Shown piece after piece: positions 18,601-24,564 of a stretch of 24,564 nucleotides of DNA. Position 1 is the stretch's first letter. Each line of letters begins with the position of its first letter. The notes beneath the pieces were generated by a model. The model made no database searches and had not been told where the DNA came from. It was given only the letters and a program-made list of their open reading frames with translations. Made by a program: the position numbers and the translations under genes. Origin of the DNA: Catenaria anguillulae PL171 (Eukaryota > Blastocladiomycota > Blastocladiomycetes > Blastocladiales > Catenariaceae); the NCBI GenBank assembly GCA_002102555.1, contig MCFL01000335.1:1-24564 (forward strand), in the 5' to 3' direction.

Positions 18601-21112
18601 GGTCGACCACTCGCTGCAGTTCCTCTTGCGTCTTGGCGAAGAAGATGGCGTCGTCAATGTACCCAATCGCGACATACTTTCGCGTTGCCACCACCTCCGA
18701 GTCGCCCACCTGCGACCCCACGTCGACCTTCGGCACTCGCACTTGGAGATTCACGCCCTCGCAGGCATCCTCGACTGCGCACAACAAAATGTCGTAGAAC
18801 GCGTTCCAGAGGAACGGCGACTCGACGGCACCTTGCGGTATGCCTCAGTGAAGGTTGAACTTGTCGGTCTTGCCAAAGGCTGTGATGACCGAGGCTGTAC
18901 GATCTTGCAAGAAGTTGCCGCAGTAAAAGTCGACGAATCGGTCTGGCAATCATAGGCGCTCAAGTGCCAGTCGCACAAGTTGGTGCGGGACCGTGTCGAA
19001 GGCTTTTGACTTGTCTTCCAAGTACGCCCACAACGCCTCGTCCGAGTCCGCCGCTTGCGCCTGCGCCACTAAACCATGCAACACGTCCACTGGTAGCCTC
19101 GTGTCTGTACCTCGGAGTGCCGAGAACCTTGCACCTCATAGTACCTTGTGCTTTGCGGCTGCCGATTGGATGCGGTTCCACACAATCGAGTTGAAGAGTT
19201 TGGACGCGCACTCGAGCAACGTGATTGGCCGCATGTTGTTGACGTCGCCTGTATACCCTTCGGGTTTCTTCGGCGTGAGGAATATGACACCGTGGCGCCA
19301 CTCGTCAGGGGTCCAACCTTCCTGGTACATATCAGTGAACAGTCGCGCAAGTACCTTGTGTCCCACCATACCTAGTGCTGCATAGTGGCGGTACCCAAGT
19401 TGCGATTCTCCTGGCGCTTTGTCCAGGTTCACCCGGTTGAGCGCTCCTGCGACGTCCACCTCAGAGATCTCACGCTCGACGCCGTCCCAGACTGCTGCCG
19501 CCACATGTTGCAGCGGTTGGCAAGCTTGCCGTATCGGATTTGACGCATTGAGCGGGTCACCTGGTTGTTGAAAGTCGAAGTTGGCCAATACCGCACTTGC
19601 TACACCCTGCTTGACGGCGTTTGGCTCCAGTACCAGCTCGTCCCCATTGAAGATACAATCGATGCAGCTCGCTGGCTGTTGCCGGTCCAGAACCGAGCTC
19701 ACCACGGACCCCAGATTTGTCGCAAAGCGCTCTACCCGCCTTTTGACTGCTTTATCTATGACCTCGCGGCGCCGTTGGCCCGCCTCTTGCATTACTCGCT
19801 CCGCCAGACGGGCCCGTGCGTCCATGAGCGCAACATTACCCAGCGGGAGCACCACTCCGGGCAGCACCGCCTCAATTCGTCGTCGCTCGTCGTCATTCAC
19901 CGTCGCTTCCGGGTTGCGCAACAATTTATCTAGTGCCATGAGCGCCACGCAAGCGTCCGACTTGTCCTGATTCGGTCGCAGGGCGTGATTTGGCCTTGGT
20001 GCCGGTCCGCGTTTGCGTCTTGGCAGCTCTGTTTCCAATGCTTGCGCGGCTACTCTGTGGAATTTCTCCCACCGGGTCTGAACCGGGATTGATGAGTCGA
20101 GAATATCGATCTCGGGCTGGATGCTTGCTGCTTGGACCGCAGCTGCTTCCACCCATGATGGAAACGTGTCGTCGTTGGCCAAAGTCAAGCCAAGATTGTT
20201 GATCACCCGACTGCTGTACTTAGCCCAGGATTGTGGTGTCAGTTTCTCGGTGTCAAGAACGTATCGGGCTGCCGCTCGGCGGGCTTCTGCTTGTGCGCGG
20301 GCAATGCTACGGTCCAAACGGACTGCCAGTGATGACAGTAGCAGGAGGCGGGAGTGGTCAAAGCCACTGGCTGGTTGCACAAGTAAGGCGTGTACATCGT
20401 GCAGGAATCCCGGTGATGCGTAGATGCGATCCAGGCGGCCACCAGCTACATGTGTTGGGCCGTTTGTGTCAAGGTGTAAAGCCACGTCCACCAAACCATT
20501 TCCCAGGCAGAACCTTTCAATTGGCCGGCTCGGCGCATTGTCCCGCTCGTTCATATCACCTGCCACCAACAGCAAGTCGCCAGTGCGATTTGAGTGTTCT
20601 GTCTCCTGTTTTAGCGCCTCTAGTACCACCGCTCTGGCATCGGCGTCTTGCGGCGCATAGACTCCAACAACACGCAGTTTGTACTGGTACCGCCCCTGGA
20701 TGCTGAACGCAACAACATAGCCGCCATATCGGGTCCAGTGGCAAGTGTGACAGGCAAGCGCCAGTTCGACGGCGACAAGAGCACCTGATCCTTGGGGTTT
20801 GTCTTGGTCATGCGCAAGGTGCACAATCCACTCCTGGCTCAACATTCGGCAATCGAGTGCTCGGGACGATTTGTGGGAGAGTTTTGATTCTGTTGTTATT
20901 ACAATGTCCACTCCGCTTTCTGCTGCGTGGTTAAGTGTTGCGATGAGACAGTTGTTTGCCTGTGAACCCCCTACATTTGCCACAAGAATGCTTGTCCGAT
21001 AATTCTGGTTAGTATTTGCCCTTGATCTTGTGGGTTGTCTTGAATGAAAATGAATCGCCCGAGCGTGGTTTTGTCCTTGGCTGGCTGTAGTCGTGGGTGT
21101 CGTTGGTATCAT
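15634..21112 (-). pseudogene. LINE A ORF2: APE endonuclease, RT, RNase H, zinc finger; broken
   Basis: The start is the ATG at 21112, overlapping the ORF1 stop. The endonuclease occupies roughly residues 40-260: Glu75 (ITTESK), VYAPQ (151-155), GDMN (185-188), RLDRIY (226-231), Asp-His (252-253). A linker with SIPVQTRWEKF follows, then RT with VNLDKAPGESQLGYRH, MRPITLLECASKLFN, motif A DKSKAFDTVPH (about 19005), motif B GIPQGAVESP (about 18830) and motif C YIDDAIFFA (about 18650). RNase H (about 16580-17010) has Asp in CWTDGS, Glu in STRAEL, Asp in HSDSAA and KVKGHSGD...KADQLA. Last is the finger CTLCGSLDDQQHWVVC. Breaks: three TGA codons at 19136-19138, 18950-18952 and 18845-18847, each where LINE B has Arg, and one frameshift near 17885. 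The protein would nick the target and copy element RNA there. Confidence 0.92.
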
Positions 21113-22705
21113 TGCAGGTTGGGGCTGTCAGTTCCTGCGTTTTGTGTGCCACTGTCTGTGCTTGGCTCAGTCTGACCGGCTGTCAGTGGGCGGTGGGCTC
21201 TTGCAGAGTCCGTTGATGGCATGGGCGTTCTTTCCCTGTCAACCTTGCTTGTCTCCGCTTGCTTGTCGCCCGTCTTGTCGATTGTCTTCTGGTGCTTGTT
21301 CCTGCCTTGATCTGTTGGCGACTGTGAAACGTCCTCGTGCGGCCGGGTTTGTGGTCGCCGCCTGGCCACCGGTTCTTGATTGACCTCCATCTTGTCTCCT
21401 CCGTCCTCTTGGCGTTGTGTAGTTGCCTCCATGTTCTTCCGAATAGTAAGTGCTGCCTCCATGGCCGTGCCATTGTTGCCAGCGATTCGACCACTGACAA
21501 AAGCGATCCAATAAGCTGGTTTTGCTCTTGCATCTGCACATTGACCTGGCGCTTGCTGCCCTTCAACCCTTCCACCGTTGCTTCCAATCTGCCAATAGTA
21601 GACTTGAGCTGCTCGTTCTCTTTCCTGAGCGCGGCATTCTTGGCCTCCAACTTGGCCACATGGCGATCCCCCTCCTGTCCAGCGGCAACACGACCTGTCG
21701 ACCCACCACCAGCTGCGGAAGCGCATGATTGGTTGATACCGGCCGGGTAAACCTGGGCTCGTGCACCATTGATGACGAGACGTCCTCCGTCCTGGAGCAT
21801 GGCCTTGCGGACCTCCTTGTTGCCCGCCTGCCACAACACAATCGAGAATTCACGGAGGCGGTTGTTGTCGACTGTGATGGCACGACCGCCGCCCAATCCG
21901 TCAAATTCAATGAAGGCGATCTGGTTGACCGCATCCTTGTGGACGACCACTTTTGTAGCGTCAAATCCTTGTCCTTTGCCTTGGCTCTGAAGTCTTCAAG
22001 CGAGGCGTAGAGCAATGTGTACTGACGGCAGAAAAACAGCTGCGTATCATTGCCTGCCGCTTCCATGGCTGTCTTGGACAGGAATTGGACCTTTGAATTT
22101 AGATCCGAGGATATCAATAGAACCTTCGACCTGCAGCTCGCCTCACTGTTTTGACAAAAACTCCCTCACCTCGCCCAGACTGGCGCCCCTGCTCAGCGGT
22201 CCAGCAAATCCAACAAACTGGCGCTTCTCGCCATCCACCTCATCCCATCTGTGCTTCTCAATACACATCATGCCGAGGCCCTTGACTTCGATGGCGTCCG
22301 GCGGCATGACAGCAAGAGAGAACGTAAACTTGACAAAGTCGCCAATCTGGCCAGGGCACTTCCTGAGGTCGCGGTATGGGATCCGCTGCATGTCCATGGC
22401 GTTGGCCAGCATCTTCATGGCAATCCCAGTGGCCCCATTGACTATCTTGTGCTTGGGGACTTTGACCAGGTACTTGTCGTTTTCATTGTTGCCCAAGATG
22501 ACTCGCCAGTTGTCTGGGCCTGGATGGAGTGCCGGGCAGCGGATGGTGCAATGGGTGACAAGGGTGAAGCCATCATTCGCAGCCTTGGGGGCTTTGGGCG
22601 CCAACCCACTGTTGTCTCGCATTTCGGCATCGATCAGTTTGGGTGGGGCGCGACCTGGGGCAGCTGGGCCGCCCATGGTGGGGGGGGCTCGGCAAGCGTG
22701 GCCAT
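21109..22705 (-). pseudogene. LINE A ORF1: RNA-binding, coiled coil; broken
   Basis: The start is inferred at the ATG at 22705 (MATLAEPPP), in line with MATNSATTS of the left-edge ORF1. A C8 run directly after it throws the frame by one, and the rest reads MGGPAAPGRAPPKLIDAEM. Segments: NDGFTLV, a first RRM-like part, CIEKHRWDEVDG, GFAGPLSRGASLGEVREF (second), FFCRQYTLLYASLEDF, then AITVDNNRLREFSIVLW (third). A strong heptad coiled coil follows (LEAKNAALRKENEQLKSTIG, about 21580-21650), then a hydrophilic tail ending DSPNLQ at 21109. Frame changes occur near 22140-22170, 21950-21990 and 21480. Unlike the other two ORF1 types here, no CCHC knuckle is found in any frame between the third segment and the coiled coil. 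Confidence 0.8.
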
Positions 22706-22735
22706 GTTTGGCAGAATTCGTTGGAAAGTTATAAT

Positions 22736-23530
22736 TCTTAACACATCCCATGAATAAAAAGCATAAAAAAACTTTCAAGCAATCAGCTCAGCATCCCAAA
22801 ACAAGCCAGCATCAGTTGCCGCCCCGCTGCCTGCCATGTCCGATGCTATGGTTGTCGATGCCATGGCATCGCTGATCACAGCTTGGGTGGGGCCCATGCC
22901 CCATTCTGTCCACCAAGAACCTGCCCTGTCCCACCTTCAACGCACCTACAAGGTTTCTCGCATTGTCAATGAGCGCTCGCTGTCCGGATTTCGTTTCTGC
23001 AAAGTTGCATTCACCTGCCAAGAAGATCTGGCCTCGGCCACCAGCAAGTCACCAATGTATTTCCGTGGCCAATTCTTGCACGTCCTTGACAATTTGCAAG
23101 TTTGGCTGGACAAGCGCAGTGCTGTCAACAAGAACGTACAAGTACTTTGCCCCTATAAGGCTGTGTGGCGTTGCTTGGGCGAGCTGCTCGCCAAGGGCCA
23201 GGCCCTCATGGTCGACAACTCCCGGGTCCGTTCCTTCTCTCGTGTGCTCTGGCACTATGAGAACCAAGAAGATGCGTCGGCTGCCGTTTCGCTTGGCAAG
23301 TTATCGGTCAATGGTCATGATTTGTGTTTTGCCGCTGGTTCTGCTCGACTTTGCTACCTGTGTGGCGAGTTGGCCACTACAAGTTGGCTTGCCCATCCAA
23401 GCCAGTTTCTACCAGGGTCTCTTTCCCGGGTTCATTGCCTGCCCTCGTCCCTCCAACAAGTACTGGTGGTGTCAGCTTATGCTGATGCGGCCAAGCAGGC
23501 TATCGACAAGGTGGACAAGGTGTGGAAAGT
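22736..23530 (+). pseudogene. Second ORF1-only-type element: 5' UTR and ORF1, 3'-truncated
   Basis: This is a plus-strand relative of 13773-15256. Its 5' leader (about 22736-22835) shares ATGAATAAAAAGC, an A-run and CAAGCAAT with the other copy. ORF1 starts at 22836 (MSDAMVVDAMASLITAWVGP) and runs through an RRM-like region, ALMVDNSRVRSFSRVLWHYE and LSVNGHDLCFAAGSARLCYLC. One shift near 23380 displaces the rest of the CCHC knuckle (HYKLAC in the next frame). It resumes with YADAAKQAIDKVDKV, which aligns with YADGAKQALNKVDSV at the coiled-coil start, and then similarity ends near 23530. Coiled coil, 3' UTR and poly(A) are missing. It lies head to head with LINE A. Confidence 0.8.
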
Positions 23531-23970
23531 CGAGGATCTGCATGGTCCATTTCGCGTCGATAGATCGAGAGACCATTGATCCTCACTGTATTGCTCAGGC
23601 ACCACTCATGGTGGCATGGGAGAGGACAGAGGGAGGACGAGAAGAAGAGAGATAGAGAAAAAGTTCTACGATGAGACAAGCAAACGACGACTACCCGCAA
23701 TGCCCGAATGCCCACATAACCGACCGTATGCTGCTCCGGGGAGCGGCCACCGAGATTTCACAACATCCCTCTCTCCCCCTCCCAACCAAAAATCTCCCAC
23801 TACTTATCTTGCTACTTCTGGACCAAATATTCAGCAGATTAAGAGTCTCACAGCTCAATGCTGCCGCAGAGCTGAACTGGCGAATATTGGTCTAGATCGC
23901 ATGAACCTCGAGCGAAACAAAGACGCTACGCACCTACGCGACATCAAATTGCACTGCCCCCCCCCTCTCT
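23531..23970. other. Unassigned spacer
   Basis: I recognise no gene or element here. Purine-rich stretches (about 23618-23660) and pyrimidine-rich stretches (about 23768-23785) occur. A long plus frame (23616-24425) crosses it but looks like shadow coding over repeats: it shows no domain, and its second part is just the translated minisatellite. Confidence 0.5.
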
Positions 23971-24275
23971 GCGCAACTCGGTTGCACTCGATCCGTTGCT
24001 GCCCAGGTCTCGCTGCTCAGCACCATGCGCAGCTCGGCTGCACCCGCTCTCGTCGCTGCTCAGCTCCTCGCTGTTCAGCACCGCGCAGCTCGGCTGCACT
24101 TGCTTTCGTCGCTGCTCAGCTCCTCGCTGTCAGCACGCGCGAGCTAGGCTGCACTTGCTTTCGTCGCTGCCCAGCTCCTCGCTGCCAGCACGCGCGCAGC
24201 TCGCTGCACTTGCTTTCGTCGCTGCTCAGCTCATCACTGTCAGATCCGCGCGCAGCTCGGCTGCACTTGTTTTTT
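23971..24275. repeat. Minisatellite, about 56-bp unit, roughly 5.5 copies
   Basis: Units starting with a GCGCAGCTCGGCTGCAC-like block begin near 23971, 24027, 24083, 24137, 24194 and 24250, a spacing of 54-57 bp. Each unit then has CTTTCGTCGCTGCTCAGCTC and a CTCGCTG-TCAGCAC segment. The first unit is the most diverged and the last is cut by a T-run near 24270. Small length differences between units fit slippage or unequal exchange. Confidence 0.85.
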
Positions 24276-24564
24276 TTGTCCCGGTTTAGGTGCTTGTCAC
24301 CCGCACCACGCGCAACCCCGCTTACGCCCAGCTTACTGCAACCAAAGGTTGGACTGCTTCACACTTGCGCTACACACCATGACACCCACAAGCTGGCTTA
24401 TGTACTACCTACCGCTGTTCCATGAGACTGGGCATCCCAGTTTCGCGCTGACTGACCCTAAATGTGGCACATTGACTGCTCCCTTCCTACTCTTGCCTGC
24501 CGCTGTCTCTGTTTATTGTCGCATGGTGATATCGCTGTTCAGTTTATCGTCGCATAATGATATA
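24276..24564. other. Unassigned DNA with a direct repeat at the window edge
   Basis: I see no gene here. At the end a 22-bp block is directly repeated (24511-24532 and 24542-24563, three mismatches, 31-bp offset), possibly the first two units of a tandem array that continues outside the window. Confidence 0.5.

Larger units (their letters stand above)
15630..22735 (-). mobile_element. LINE A, two-ORF non-LTR retrotransposon, nearly full length
   Basis: This is the most complete element in the window: ORF1 (about 21109-22705), then ORF2 (15634-21112) with endonuclease, RT, RNase H and C-terminal finger. The two ORFs overlap as ATGA. The 3' UTR and poly(A) are missing because the end of ORF2 abuts the chromovirus LTR at 15629. 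The 5' boundary near 22735 is approximate, set by the head-to-head plus-strand element. Its second half is also present inverted at 9261-11622. Confidence 0.85.

Noticed and set aside
23616-24425. 269-codon plus frame, considered as a host gene
   Set aside because: The second half is translated minisatellite (repeated Ser/Leu-rich words), the first half has no recognisable domain, and there is no splice or homology support.

Overview
The window is eukaryotic repeat DNA. It holds non-LTR retrotransposons (LINEs) with an ORF1 (RRM-like segments, usually a CCHC knuckle, coiled coil) and an ORF2 (APE-type endonuclease, reverse transcriptase, RNase H, C-terminal CCHC). It also holds a tRNA-derived SINE, PIF/Harbinger-like and piggyBac-like MITEs, and fragments of a chromodomain-bearing Ty3/Gypsy element. 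I found no host gene, no rRNA, no CRISPR and no functional tRNA gene. The DNA is fairly GC-rich, so an early-diverging fungus or a protist is possible, but the sequence does not settle the organism.

Layout. 1-1125: broken ORF1 of one LINE (minus strand). 1455-1873: 3' tail of another LINE (plus) with an A18 tract. 1874-3017: RNase H fragment of a third (LINE D, minus). 3018-3538: chromovirus fragment and LTR. 3539-3584 and 8289-9260: two halves of LINE C (minus), split by LINE B (3585-8288, minus), which has a poly(A) tail and a 13-bp target-site duplication. 9261-11622: a plus-strand copy of the second half of LINE A ORF2. 11623-11897: LINE 3' UTR (minus). 11898-13057: SINE split near its A-tail by a 782-bp piggyBac-like MITE. 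13058-13734: LINE F fragment (minus). 13731-15629: LTR fragment split by an ORF1-only retroelement (13773-15256) and a 229-bp Harbinger-like MITE (15341-15569). 15630 to about 22735: LINE A, the most complete element (ORF1 plus ORF2, minus). About 22736-23530: a second ORF1-only-type element (plus), head to head with LINE A. 23531-24564: unassigned DNA with a 56-bp minisatellite.

How it works together. LINE-type ORF2 proteins would have supplied reverse transcription for the whole nest. The most interesting candidate is the ORF1-only element: it keeps a 5' UTR, ORF1, a LINE-like 3' end, poly(A) and a target-site duplication, but has no ORF2. It resembles in concept the mammalian HAL1 'half-LINE', and was presumably mobilised in trans by LINEs that share its 3' end. 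LINE A shows an ATGA overlap of ORF1 stop and ORF2 start, and three in-frame stops that all look like CGA-to-TGA changes. A 2.4-kb stretch of LINE A ORF2 is present as two nearly identical inverted copies carrying the same frameshift, which points to duplication at the DNA level.
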